Below are positions 1-8,075 of a stretch of 64,000 bases of DNA, one piece after another (within the stretch, counting starts at the first letter, position 1; each line of letters begins with the position of its first letter). The notes beneath the pieces were generated by a model. It did no database searches. It had not been told where the DNA came from and was given only the letters and a program-made list of their open reading frames with translations. The translations under genes and the position numbers were made by a program. Source of the stretch: Blautia schinkii DSM 10518 (GTDB lineage: Bacteria; Bacillota; Clostridia; Lachnospirales; Lachnospiraceae); the NCBI GenBank assembly GCA_000702025.1, contig JNKJ01000003.1, positions 186,001-250,000 of the forward strand, in the 5' to 3' direction.

Positions 1-1226
1 GCTGCCTGCCAGTCTCCCTGCAGCTTATGTCCCCGGAAATCAAAATCCCAGTGTGTCACGCCGTAGAGCTCACTCAGCATACCTTCGCGTCCGTACTGAT
101 GCACAGCGCTCTGTGTCTGCTTGGCAGTGGAAAGCTCCCTACGGTCGCAGAGCATGTCCACACCCGGAATGTCAAAGGAACGGTAAGAGCGCATAGCCTC
201 TCCAAGCGCCGCTGTCTGCGTCTCGAGCGTAGGTTCTTCCATCATATGCCCGGTAAGAGCGATTCCGTGCTTCTGACACCAGCCTCCCACCGTATCGGCA
301 AAGGCGCTGGCAAACCGCTCTGCAATATGGTCATGATACTCGTAACGGATTCTGGAAACCTTATCCTCCCCAAGCTCCCAGAAAAGCTCCGGTAGACTTT
401 CCAGAAGGCTGTGTCCGTAAGCTTCCCGGAAAGTATCCTCCAGATCATCGGTATAAGGTATTGTCACATCCACCCGCTCTCCCGCAAATCCCAGACAGGT
501 CTTGTGGGAAAACTGGGGCTCATCTGTAAAAATAGCCGGAACAGATTTCGAGAATTCGTCTCCCAGAAGCTCATAATACTTCTCATGAGTAACCTCGATA
601 AACCGCTCTACCGCCTTTTTATCCAATGTATTCAAATATGCTTCATTATTAAACCACGGGTTGTCTCCGGAAACCTCCTCATAGGCGAACCATTCCTGAT
701 ATCCCTCAGAAAGAGACGCATCCTCTGCGATTTTCTCATAATCTTTCAGATATCCGCCCACAAGCTTCACCTGATATCTGCCGAGAAATGTGCGCTCGTT
801 GCTCCGCACTGCCTGGCCTGAGGAGCGCAGCTCGCTCATTCCAATGTCCTTCCCTTCCTGGCGCTCTGGTGTAAAAAGTAGGAAACGGATACGGTACTCA
901 TGGTCCTTTGTCACCAGTCCGCCGCCCGCACCTGACGGCCAGCGATCCTCATCGTACAGCCAGGTCAGCATATCCTTCTCTTTACATTTTTCATTCGTAT
1001 ACTTGACAAGGCTTAAAAACTCCTCCCCCATGTAGGAATTATCCATCCCTGTACGGCAGTGCACATGACCGCCGCCCATTCCCATTTCCTTGAGATAGTT
1101 AAGGGTATGGTCGACTTTCTCCTTTGTCATCTTACAGTTCCAGGCCCAGAAAGGGGCGGCTCTGTATTCACTCCCCGGCTGACGGAAAACTTCAGGCGTC
1201 AGCTCCTTTGTCTTCTTATATAACAT
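1..1226 (-). CDS. Glycoside hydrolase family 106-type alpha-L-rhamnosidase, C-terminus cut by window edge
   Basis: Open minus-strand frame of 408 codons that runs off the left edge. It starts at an ATG (1226) behind an AAAGGAG-type site that overlaps the end of the upstream response regulator gene. The N-terminus (MLYKKTKELTPEVFRQP, then PFWAWN, GMGGGHVHCRTGMDN and WLYDEDRWPSG) is what I know from GH106 rhamnosidases, large enzymes that remove terminal alpha-L-rhamnose from plant glycans. Later motifs include FTDEPQF and ALTGHMMEEP. No signal peptide is visible, so a cytoplasmic enzyme acting on imported oligosaccharides is likely. It follows yesM/yesN by 4 bp, so co-transcription is expected. 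GH106 and GH2-like folds look alike at this level; the family call is good, the exact substrate is inferred. Confidence 0.82.
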   Translation of the reverse strand, partial: MLYKKTKELTPEVFRQPGSEYRAAPFWAWNCKMTKEKVDHTLNYLKEMGMGGGHVHCRTGMDNSYMGEEFLSLVKYTNEKCKEKDMLTWLYDEDRWPSGAGGGLVTKDHEYRIRFLLFTPERQEGKDIGMSELRSSGQAVRSNERTFLGRYQVKLVGGYLKDYEKIAEDASLSEGYQEWFAYEEVSGDNPWFNNEAYLNTLDKKAVERFIEVTHEKYYELLGDEFSKSVPAIFTDEPQFSHKTCLGFAGERVDVTIPYTDDLEDTFREAYGHSLLESLPELFWELGEDKVSRIRYEYHDHIAERFASAFADTVGGWCQKHGIALTGHMMEEPTLETQTAALGEAMRSYRSFDIPGVDMLCDRRELSTAKQTQSAVHQYGREGMLSELYGVTHWDFDFRGHKLQGDWQA

Positions 1227-1230
1227 TCTG

Positions 1231-2718
1231 CTACTCCTTTTCTATGTATTCAGAAGGGCGCACCCCGGTGTAGGAATAAAAAATCCGGCTGAAATAAAAC
1301 TGGTCCTTATATCCCACCTGCTCCGCCACATCCTTCACAAAAATTTTGTCCTCGCTCAACAGCAGCTTCTTCGCCTTCTCCATACGAAGTGCAGTGAGAT
1401 AGCTGTTAAACGAAGCATCCTCAAACCGGCGGAAAAGCCGGCTCAAATAGGTCTGGGAAACTCCCATTTCCCTGCTCACTGCCTGCAGGGTGAGAGGCTC
1501 TGCCATGTGCGACTGGATATAATCCTTAATCCGCCGGAAATACTCCTCCGTACCTCCCCGCTGCATGGCCGCGGATTCTTCTTTTTTGTCCTTAAATAAA
1601 ATATCTGTCATGCCGGCGCATAACTGCTCCACATCCTCCGCGTTGGCAAAGGCTTCATCCAGGAGGAACTCACATTCCCGGTAATTATCATTGCCCGCAC
1701 CGTAGCGCTGCAGAAGATAGCAGATTTGACGGAGTCTGCTCTCCATCCAGATTTGGGGACGTTCCTCCCTGCCCCACTTTCGGATGAGGTTCTCCGTTTC
1801 CTTCTGAAGCCGGTCGTATTTCTGGTTTTTTGCCAGATACTCCAGGTCCTGGAGATAACCGTAATCATTGTCCATTTCCTCCGGCTTCAGAACCATAGTA
1901 GAATCCAAAAGCAGAGTCTGGCTCTTCCCCAGCACAAGATGCGAATCCAGCACCCGGTAAAGTCCTTTCACCATTGTGCCGAAATTATCCACTGAAATAG
2001 GACTGCTGCAGATTACCGTGGTCACATAGGAGGCTTCCGGCTGCTCCTTGCTCATCTGTTTCTTGATCATCTGCACATAATCCGCACCACAGAGGATTTC
2101 CTCCGGACAGAGATACAGCGTTTCCTGCTCGTCCCTGCCGTAAACCACCATCCATTCATTGATATCTGAGAATACCTCTCTCTTGCTGCGCTCCGCAAAG
2201 CGGGTCGGCAGTCCGTTACGCCTTACGATTGCCCCGTAGTAATGGCTCGACTGAAAAAAACGTTTCAGCTCCTCCTTTTCTACGGGAATCTCATTCACCA
2301 GCCTGTGCAGAACTGAGTTACGGCTGCTGTAGTATTTCACCTTCAGCCGCTCCTGGATTTTTTGAAATAATTCCTTCAGCTCTGAGGGTACAATAGGCTT
2401 CAGGATATAATCCGTCACCCCGAAATGCATCGCCTCCTTCGCATATTCAAACTCCTGATACCCGCTCACTACCACAGTGATCATATCTGGGTAAAGCTCT
2501 TTCGCTTTTTCAATCAGCCGGAGGCCGTTCATCACCGGCATCTGGATATCTGTGACCAGCACATCCGGTGCACCCGCCTCCATCTTTTCCAGGGCTTCTC
2601 TGCCATCATAGGCAGTATCCGAAACCTGGAACTGTTCACATTTTTTCTCTATAATCGTTTTTATCAGATTCACCGCAGTGGGTTCGTCATCAACTACCAT
2701 TACCTGATACACTGCCAT
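1231..2718 (-). CDS. Response regulator with AraC-type DNA-binding domain (YesN-like)
   Basis: 495 aa. The N-terminal receiver domain (about 1-125) has the acidic pair VVDDE at 8-12 and the phosphoacceptor Asp57 in VTDIQMP, followed by the conserved Lys in ILKPI. A divergent middle part of about 250 aa leads to a C-terminal AraC HTH (about 390-490) with MGVSQTYLSRLFRR and VGYKDQFYFSRIF. This is the YesN arrangement found with carbohydrate ABC transporters in Firmicutes. It overlaps the sensor kinase gene yesM by 29 bp and precedes the GH106 gene by 4 bp, so it most likely activates this rhamnoside-use locus when the kinase senses a glycan signal. Start: ATG after GGAAGCGG. Confidence 0.9.
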   Translation of the reverse strand: MAVYQVMVVDDEPTAVNLIKTIIEKKCEQFQVSDTAYDGREALEKMEAGAPDVLVTDIQMPVMNGLRLIEKAKELYPDMITVVVSGYQEFEYAKEAMHFGVTDYILKPIVPSELKELFQKIQERLKVKYYSSRNSVLHRLVNEIPVEKEELKRFFQSSHYYGAIVRRNGLPTRFAERSKREVFSDINEWMVVYGRDEQETLYLCPEEILCGADYVQMIKKQMSKEQPEASYVTTVICSSPISVDNFGTMVKGLYRVLDSHLVLGKSQTLLLDSTMVLKPEEMDNDYGYLQDLEYLAKNQKYDRLQKETENLIRKWGREERPQIWMESRLRQICYLLQRYGAGNDNYRECEFLLDEAFANAEDVEQLCAGMTDILFKDKKEESAAMQRGGTEEYFRRIKDYIQSHMAEPLTLQAVSREMGVSQTYLSRLFRRFEDASFNSYLTALRMEKAKKLLLSEDKIFVKDVAEQVGYKDQFYFSRIFYSYTGVRPSEYIEKE

Positions 2719-4483
2719 CCGCTTCCTTTCTTTTTACCCCGATGGTCACGCATACGCCCTCATCAAGGTTTTTCATGGAAAATGCAGTCTGGTCCGAATA
2801 CAACAGGAACATCCGCGCGTAAGTATTTGCAATTCCCATCCCGCCGATTTCCATTTCAATATTGCTTCGCTTCATGAGAATTTTATTTTTTATCTTTTCT
2901 ATTTTCGTTTGAAGGTCCTCAAGCACGTCGGCTGTGATTCCCTGTCCATTATCACGTACTTCAAAAAACCAGCCGTCCTCATCCTTCCAGCCGCGCACTT
3001 TTATACGCATCACTGACATACTATTGACAAATCCGTGCTGGATACTGTTTTCTACCAATTGCTGCAATACGATCTTGGGCATGATTTCGCCCTCGATTTC
3101 CGGCTCACAGGAGATTTCCACCTCAAGTCTGTGGTCATAGCGGGATTTGAGCAGGAAAATGTATTTCTCAAGATACTCTACTTCCTCCCGAACAGTTGCA
3201 TAACGCTCCACCGTATTGGTAGAATAGCGCAGCATTGCCGCCAGACTTCCGCAAATCTCACAGATTTCCTCATCACCGCTTGCAATGCCGCGGCTGGAGA
3301 TCACGTTAAGTACATTGTACAGAAAATGTGGATTCACCTGTGCCTGCAGTGTGTCAAACTGTGCCTGAAGCTGCAGAAGGGACAAGCGTTTCTCCTTAAT
3401 TATCGACTCATTAAGCCGGTTCAAAAGCTTTTGATAGGATTTGCCAAGGGCCACCATCTCATCATCCGCATCTACGATCATAGGCTCCGCGTCCAAATTT
3501 TCGATTCCGGTATTTTCCATCTGTTCCCTTAAGCTGATGATGGGACTGGACAGCTTATTCGCAATAAACACAACCATCATCATGGACACCACAAAACTTC
3601 CAAGAGCCAGCACTGCTGCCAGGATCACGGACTGCTTTAAGTCCTGGAATACACCTGTACTGCTTTGGATTACGGCCACCTGTATGCCATAATTCTTTGA
3701 TGTGGCGGTTGCGAAAATCTGCTTCTGTCCGTCAATGCTGACAGTCCTTGCTTTGCCCTCTTCGCCCTGGTTCTGGTATCCGATCACCTCTTGGTCATTG
3801 ATGTTTTCAGACTGATAAAGCAGAGTTCCGTCAGGAAGCCATGCCTCTACCATGACATTGGAATCGGGGAGCTGCAATATTTTATCCAGTGCTTCCACCC
3901 GATTCTGAACCTCTATGTAACCGAAATTTCCGCCCTGGACCTTGCGCACAAGAGAGTAGACCTGAGCCGATTTACGCACGCTCCAGCCATCCTCATGAGG
4001 TCCCACAAGCAATGTTTTCCCATGAAGCTCCGCAGCTTTTTCAAGCCAGTTAATATTCGAGACATCTCTTTCCTTGTCAATGATGAGCTCGCCTGTATTA
4101 GTACTACTGGCCACATCTCCCATCTCATTAAAGATGATTACACGGTAAAAATTGCGGTTTATATACACCATGGAAATTCCGGTAGTCAATACCTCCAATT
4201 GTTTTTTCCTTTCGGTATCATTCCCTGTTTCATGGTATTTTGTCATAGACTGCATGGCATAAAGCATATCGGGATCAGACAAAATATAGTCTGTCACCTG
4301 TTTCATGGAATCCACCGAAGCGTCAATACTATCTGCAAGCTGTCTGGAATAAAATTCAATATTCTGTTTGGAAACTTCCGTAATACGACGGGAATTGTAC
4401 TGGTAGCATACAACCCCGAGTATGGCTGAAATTAAAAATACTACGATAGAAAACCCTAAAATTAATTTTGTACGAAACTTCAT
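2690..4483 (-). CDS. Sensor histidine kinase, YesM family
   Basis: 597 aa from the ATG at 4483 (MKFRTKL), preceded by GGGGAG; an in-frame ATG 24 bp upstream is less likely because it lies before that site. An N-terminal membrane helix (about 5-28) and a second one at about 285-310 bracket an extracellular sensor domain; a HAMP-like linker (SSPIISLREQM) follows. The kinase region has QAQVNPHFLYNVLNVIS (His_kinase domain with the phosphoacceptor His) and an HATPase_c domain with LVENSIQHGF, DNGQGI and GGMGIANTYARM. It is paired with the YesN-like regulator (genes overlap by 29 bp). The ligand is probably a rhamnose-containing saccharide or a liganded binding protein, inferred from the neighbours only. 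Confidence 0.9.
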   Translation of the reverse strand: MKFRTKLILGFSIVVFLISAILGVVCYQYNSRRITEVSKQNIEFYSRQLADSIDASVDSMKQVTDYILSDPDMLYAMQSMTKYHETGNDTERKKQLEVLTTGISMVYINRNFYRVIIFNEMGDVASSTNTGELIIDKERDVSNINWLEKAAELHGKTLLVGPHEDGWSVRKSAQVYSLVRKVQGGNFGYIEVQNRVEALDKILQLPDSNVMVEAWLPDGTLLYQSENINDQEVIGYQNQGEEGKARTVSIDGQKQIFATATSKNYGIQVAVIQSSTGVFQDLKQSVILAAVLALGSFVVSMMMVVFIANKLSSPIISLREQMENTGIENLDAEPMIVDADDEMVALGKSYQKLLNRLNESIIKEKRLSLLQLQAQFDTLQAQVNPHFLYNVLNVISSRGIASGDEEICEICGSLAAMLRYSTNTVERYATVREEVEYLEKYIFLLKSRYDHRLEVEISCEPEIEGEIMPKIVLQQLVENSIQHGFVNSMSVMRIKVRGWKDEDGWFFEVRDNGQGITADVLEDLQTKIEKIKNKILMKRSNIEMEIGGMGIANTYARMFLLYSDQTAFSMKNLDEGVCVTIGVKRKEADGSVSGNGS

Positions 4484-4528
4484 ATTCTGCACTCCCCGCT
4501 CTAACATCTAGTCATCATAAACCACAGC

Positions 4529-4636
4529 GTAACTGTTCAGTACCTTCACAGTTACCGCTTCGCGATACACAGAAACGGTGCATTCTGCACCATTTCCCGC
4601 TTTTATGTCTCGGGATACCACCTGCTGAACAGTTAC
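4529..4636. repeat. Small element bounded by perfect 12-bp inverted repeats
   Basis: GTAACTGTTCAG (4529-4540) and CTGAACAGTTAC (4625-4636) are perfect inverted copies enclosing 84 bp without a gene. The left end continues as CAGTACCTTCAC, and a near copy of that 24-nt left end (three transitions) occurs alone at 41483-41506, upstream of another gene. This suggests a dispersed repeat or a miniature mobile element remnant; no target duplication is obvious. Confidence 0.5.
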
Positions 4637-4651
4637 TCCACAGCTTACAAT

Positions 4652-4681
4652 AAAAAGCGCTATTTTACAATAACGCTTTTT
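4652..4681 (-). terminator. Bidirectional rho-independent terminator after the sugar ABC permease genes
   Basis: AAAAAGCG, a TATT/AATA stem, and CGCTTTTT form a short hairpin with A-rich and T-rich flanks. It lies about 65 bp beyond the stop codon of the last permease gene and ahead of yesM, so yesM probably has its own promoter. Confidence 0.7.
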
Positions 4682-4745
4682 ATGGCAATTTCATTTCCGC
4701 GGCGTGCAGGCCGTGACGAACAATATCGAAAAGTAAAATTTCTTA

Positions 4746-5576
4746 TCAACCCTTGACTGCGCCCGCCACCATACCGTCTACAATCTTCTGGTTAAAGAAG
4801 AGGAAGAGGATAAGCATCGGTATTGTGATGATTAGCACATCCGCAAACAGCAGGTTGTAGGAGCTTGAATATCTTCCCATGAAGTTGTACAGGGTAAGCT
4901 GTACGGTTGCATTTTTTGTTCCGGGAAGGAAATATAAGGGATTGGTAAAGTCGTTAAAAATCGTAACCGCATTTAAAATAATGATCGTAGAGGTTACAGG
5001 CTTGAGAAGCGGGAAAATAATCTTCACAAACAAATCCGTTCTTGTACAGCCGTCAATATATCCGGCTTCCTCAAGCTCAACCGGAATCGTGTTCATAAAA
5101 CCGCGGTACAGCATGATCGTAAACGGAATCTGCAGTGCGGTTTCAATCAGGATCATACCAAACATAGTCTTATAAATATGTAATCCCTGCATGATCCAAA
5201 TTGTCGGCAGAATGGCCGGAGGAATCATCAGACCTGTCATAACCAGCGTGCTGACAAATTTCGTCGTCTTGTCTGATCTTCTCTGAAGGACATAACCTGC
5301 CATGGAACCAACCACGATCAGAAGAATCAGTGAGCCCACGGTAAGAAGAATACTGTTTTTAAATGCAGTGACGATCAGATAGTTGTTCGCCTCGAATACC
5401 TGCTTAAAGTTATCCCACATCCATTCTGTCGGAAGGGTGAGCTTCAGAAGGTTTGCCTCTTTCCTGTCCTTAAGCGCATTGATAAGCATGAACAGAAACG
5501 GAACCGCGAATATCAGAATTCCAAATATACATCCGAGAATATCCCCCAACAGGGTAAGTCTTTTCTTTTTATTCAT
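4746..5576 (-). CDS. Carbohydrate ABC transporter permease (MalG/LplC type)
   Basis: 276 aa inner-membrane subunit with about six membrane helices. The EAA loop that contacts the ATPase is at about 170-200 (ELEEAGYIDGCTRTDLFVKIIFPLLKP). It is the second of two permease genes (1 bp after the first), following the binding protein gene 6504-7820. No ATPase gene is present here, which is usual in this CUT1 class, where a shared MsmX-like ATPase encoded elsewhere energises several transporters. Likely imports rhamnose-containing oligosaccharides, inferred from the flanking rhamnosidases. Confidence 0.88.
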   Translation of the reverse strand: MNKKKRLTLLGDILGCIFGILIFAVPFLFMLINALKDRKEANLLKLTLPTEWMWDNFKQVFEANNYLIVTAFKNSILLTVGSLILLIVVGSMAGYVLQRRSDKTTKFVSTLVMTGLMIPPAILPTIWIMQGLHIYKTMFGMILIETALQIPFTIMLYRGFMNTIPVELEEAGYIDGCTRTDLFVKIIFPLLKPVTSTIIILNAVTIFNDFTNPLYFLPGTKNATVQLTLYNFMGRYSSSYNLLFADVLIITIPMLILFLFFNQKIVDGMVAGAVKG

Positions 5577-5577
5577 A

Positions 5578-6438
5578 TTAGTTGTACACCTCCCTGCTGT
5601 TCAGGAATTTTTGCAGTGGGAACGCAATCAGTGCGATCAGCACAAACATAATAACGTTTCCTGCAGTCGATAATCCATAGAAGCCTGCTGCATACTGCTT
5701 ATAAACTACAGATGCAAGTACATCTGTCACAAATCCGGGACCGCCCTTTGTCATCGCCCAGATTAAATCGAAGCATCGAAGTCCTCCGATCAGGGAAAGT
5801 ATAATGATCGTGTTCATAGAGGTACGTACAAGGGGAATTACAATATGCCGGATCGTCTGCCATCTTGTAGCTCCGTCAATGGACGCTGCCTCGTAATAGC
5901 TGCTGTCAATAGAGCTGATACCTGCAATAAAAATAACCGTTGAAATGCTGACACCTTTCCACACATCTACTGCGATTACGGAAAAAAGTGCAAGGTTCGT
6001 GTCGCCAAGCCAGTTCGGTCCTGCAATTCCGATCGCGCCCAGAACAGCATTGATCAACCCCTTGCTTGGGTGCATCAGTGCCTTGAATACAATACCGATT
6101 GCAATGGCGCTGACAAGATTCGGAAAGAAAACAAGTGATCTTAAAAAGTTCTTTGTCCTAATTTTACTTGTCAGAAACAGTGCAATAAAGAAGGCAATGA
6201 TCACTTTGAGACCACTGGTGGAAAATGCATAGATCAATGTATTTTTCACTGAGATACTTAACGAATGTTCCCCGAAGAATGTTTTAAAGTTATCAAGTCC
6301 TACGAAGGTATAATCTTTCAAATCCCATATTGTTAAGCTGAAGAATAATGAGGTCACCATAGGGATGATAAAGAAGATTAAGAAGATCGCCACCGCAGGA
6401 ACAAGAAACCAGTTTGAGTATATTTTCTTTTTATTCAT
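5578..6438 (-). CDS. Carbohydrate ABC transporter permease (MalF/LplB type)
   Basis: 286 aa, about six membrane helices. The EAA motif is at about 180-205 (YYEAASIDGATRWQTIRHIVIPLV), and the N-terminus NWFLVPAVAIFLIFFIIPM is typical of CUT1 permeases. Start ATG after GGGAAGAG. It lies 65 bp after the binding protein gene, with a strong hairpin in the gap, and 1 bp before the partner permease. Both permeases should form the heterodimeric channel for the oligosaccharide delivered by the 438-aa binding protein. Confidence 0.88.
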   Translation of the reverse strand: MNKKKIYSNWFLVPAVAIFLIFFIIPMVTSLFFSLTIWDLKDYTFVGLDNFKTFFGEHSLSISVKNTLIYAFSTSGLKVIIAFFIALFLTSKIRTKNFLRSLVFFPNLVSAIAIGIVFKALMHPSKGLINAVLGAIGIAGPNWLGDTNLALFSVIAVDVWKGVSISTVIFIAGISSIDSSYYEAASIDGATRWQTIRHIVIPLVRTSMNTIIILSLIGGLRCFDLIWAMTKGGPGFVTDVLASVVYKQYAAGFYGLSTAGNVIMFVLIALIAFPLQKFLNSREVYN

Positions 6439-6465
6439 GAAATCTCTTCCCTTTCCGCATAGAAA

Positions 6466-6493
6466 TCGGCCGCTTGCAGTTGCAAGCGGCCGA
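6466..6493 (-). promoter_or_regulatory. Strong intercistronic hairpin between binding protein and permease genes
   Basis: TCGGCCGCTTGCA (6466-6478) and TGCAAGCGGCCGA (6481-6493) are perfect 13-bp inverted arms. No T-tract follows on the minus strand. It most likely protects the upstream binding-protein mRNA end or lowers expression of the permeases relative to the binding protein. Confidence 0.7.
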
Positions 6494-6503
6494 CAACACT
6501 AGT

Positions 6504-7820
6504 TTATTCCCAATTAATACCGAGCTGTGTGGCCTGTTTCTTACAATCCTCGTCGTATGCCGCTGCCGCTTCTTCTGCAGTTGACTGTCCTGTTGCTACT
6601 TCTGAGCAGATATATTCGCAGTTTGTACCTTTTACTGCTGTCTCAAACTCTAATGCAACACAGATTTTCTCATCATCAAAATACTGCTGTGCTTCTTTTA
6701 CAGCGTCGTAAGCGTCCTCAGGAAGCTCATAACCCTTGATGCAGTATGGGCCGTCCGGCTTCAGAGCTGCTGTATAAGCATCCAGTGCCTCGTCAGAGGT
6801 ATAAAACTCCATGAATCTTAAGATATCTTCTTTCTTATCGCTGTTTGCATTTCCGTATACAGAGGTCGGCTCCCAAACAGTCAGTCCGTGATTTTCCGGG
6901 TCATCTCCAGGAATTCCCATAAGACCAATCTTGTTTACTTCATCGCCATACAGCTCATAAATGCTGGATAATGCCTGAGTAAGGATGAAATAGTGAGCAC
7001 CCTCACCGTTGATTAATTTGTCACAAGCGTCTGCATATGTAGTTGCTGTGTAATCTTCGTTAAAGTATTCCTGAAGGTCTGCCAGCTTCTGGAAGCTCTC
7101 AACACCAGCCGGAGTGTCTGCGTATTTCGCTTCGCCTGCTTCGAATTTTGCAGGGAATTCCGGATCTGCTGCAAGTACGTTGTAATGGTCTCCAAGGTAT
7201 GGAACCTGGATGGTCCAGGAGTCACCGATGGAAGCGATCACTGCATCTGTGCCGGCCTCTTTGATCACCTTACAGTTTTCAAGGAACTCATCCCATGTAT
7301 GAGGTACTTCCAGGCCGTTTGCCTCGTAAACTTCTTTATTGTAAAGGATTGCGCCTGACATGGTAGCTGTTAACGGTACGCCGTAAACTGCAGTATCGGA
7401 GCCTGCGCTTACTGCTGATTTGTATGTCTCATCAAGACGTTCTGCAAATGCTTCTCCGGAAATATCAATGAAATTCTCTTCCGGGTTCAGCTCGCCAAGC
7501 TTAGCGCCTGAGTTGTAGCCGCAAAGGTCTGTCATATCTCCGGAAGCAAGTCTTGTCTTAACCTGGTTGTCGCCGTCACCGCCGGAAGAACGAAGCTCTA
7601 CCTCTACATGGATACCTGTTTTCTCCTCCATCAGGTCAAACACTGCCTGATATCCTGCGGATGCTGTATCCGGGTCGATCAGGAAGGACAGTTCAGCCTC
7701 TTTGTACTCCCATTCTTTTTCTCCGGCTTCGTCCTCTGCCGCATACACTGTTGCGGAACTTGCAAGCATGGAAGCGGCCATTGCTGTGCAGAGCAGTAAA
7801 CTAATACTTTTTTTCTTCAT
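6504..7820 (-). CDS. Extracellular carbohydrate-binding protein of the ABC transporter
   Basis: 438 aa. The N-terminal signal peptide MKKKSISLLLCTAMAASM ends around ATVYAAED, a signal-peptidase-I-like site. The only Cys (residue 11) is inside the hydrophobic stretch and preceded by Leu, so it is not a lipobox. The mature part has the family SBP_bac_1 look (SGAILYNKEVYEANGLEVPHTWDEFLENC; VWEPTSVYGNANSDKKEDILRFMEFY). Preceded by AAGGAGGAAG. First gene of the SBP-permease-permease set, downstream of the GH78 gene. Substrate unproven; a rhamnoside is suggested by context. Confidence 0.87.
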   Translation of the reverse strand: MKKKSISLLLCTAMAASMLASSATVYAAEDEAGEKEWEYKEAELSFLIDPDTASAGYQAVFDLMEEKTGIHVEVELRSSGGDGDNQVKTRLASGDMTDLCGYNSGAKLGELNPEENFIDISGEAFAERLDETYKSAVSAGSDTAVYGVPLTATMSGAILYNKEVYEANGLEVPHTWDEFLENCKVIKEAGTDAVIASIGDSWTIQVPYLGDHYNVLAADPEFPAKFEAGEAKYADTPAGVESFQKLADLQEYFNEDYTATTYADACDKLINGEGAHYFILTQALSSIYELYGDEVNKIGLMGIPGDDPENHGLTVWEPTSVYGNANSDKKEDILRFMEFYTSDEALDAYTAALKPDGPYCIKGYELPEDAYDAVKEAQQYFDDEKICVALEFETAVKGTNCEYICSEVATGQSTAEEAAAAYDEDCKKQATQLGINWE

Positions 7821-7839
7821 TTCATCTTCCTCCTTTTAT

Positions 7840-7934
7840 TTGATGTGCTCATTTGATGTCCTTATTTTATCTTTGAAAGCATAAAAAGTACATGGAAAAT
7901 CAAAGCATTTTCCATGTACTTTTGAGCACATCAA
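7840..7934 (-). terminator. Nested hairpins between GH78 gene and binding-protein gene
   Basis: Inner hairpin: AAAAGTACATGGAAAAT (7884-7900) pairs perfectly with ATTTTCCATGTACTTTT (7907-7923), with T-rich flanks on both strands, so it can act as a rho-independent terminator. Outer pair: TTGATGTGCTC (7840-7850) and GAGCACATCAA (7924-7934) are also perfect inverted repeats. The outer arm abuts the ribosome-binding site of the binding protein, so folding could also influence its translation. Confidence 0.65.
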
Positions 7935-7944
7935 TAGTGTCTGC

Positions 7945-8075
7945 TTACTTTTTTATCATACGAAAATACATGATCGTCACGCATATCCCTGCCGCAATCC
8001 AGGCCGCTCCGTCTGTGAAGCACAGAGCGATATAGCCAAAGGCGGGTATCCTTAAACACAGTCTATCCAGCTTTT
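7945..8075 (-). pseudogene. Possible C-terminal remnant of a membrane transporter (MATE-like)
   Basis: A minus-strand frame directly downstream of the GH78 stop reads about 40 residues ending at a TAA (7947-7945): RIPAFGYIALCFTDGAAWIA then AGICVTIMYFRMIKK. The hydrophobic pattern with a short basic end resembles the last helix of MATE efflux proteins. No start codon or upstream portion is present, so if real it is a decayed fragment. Chance hydrophobicity is a serious alternative. Confidence 0.22.
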
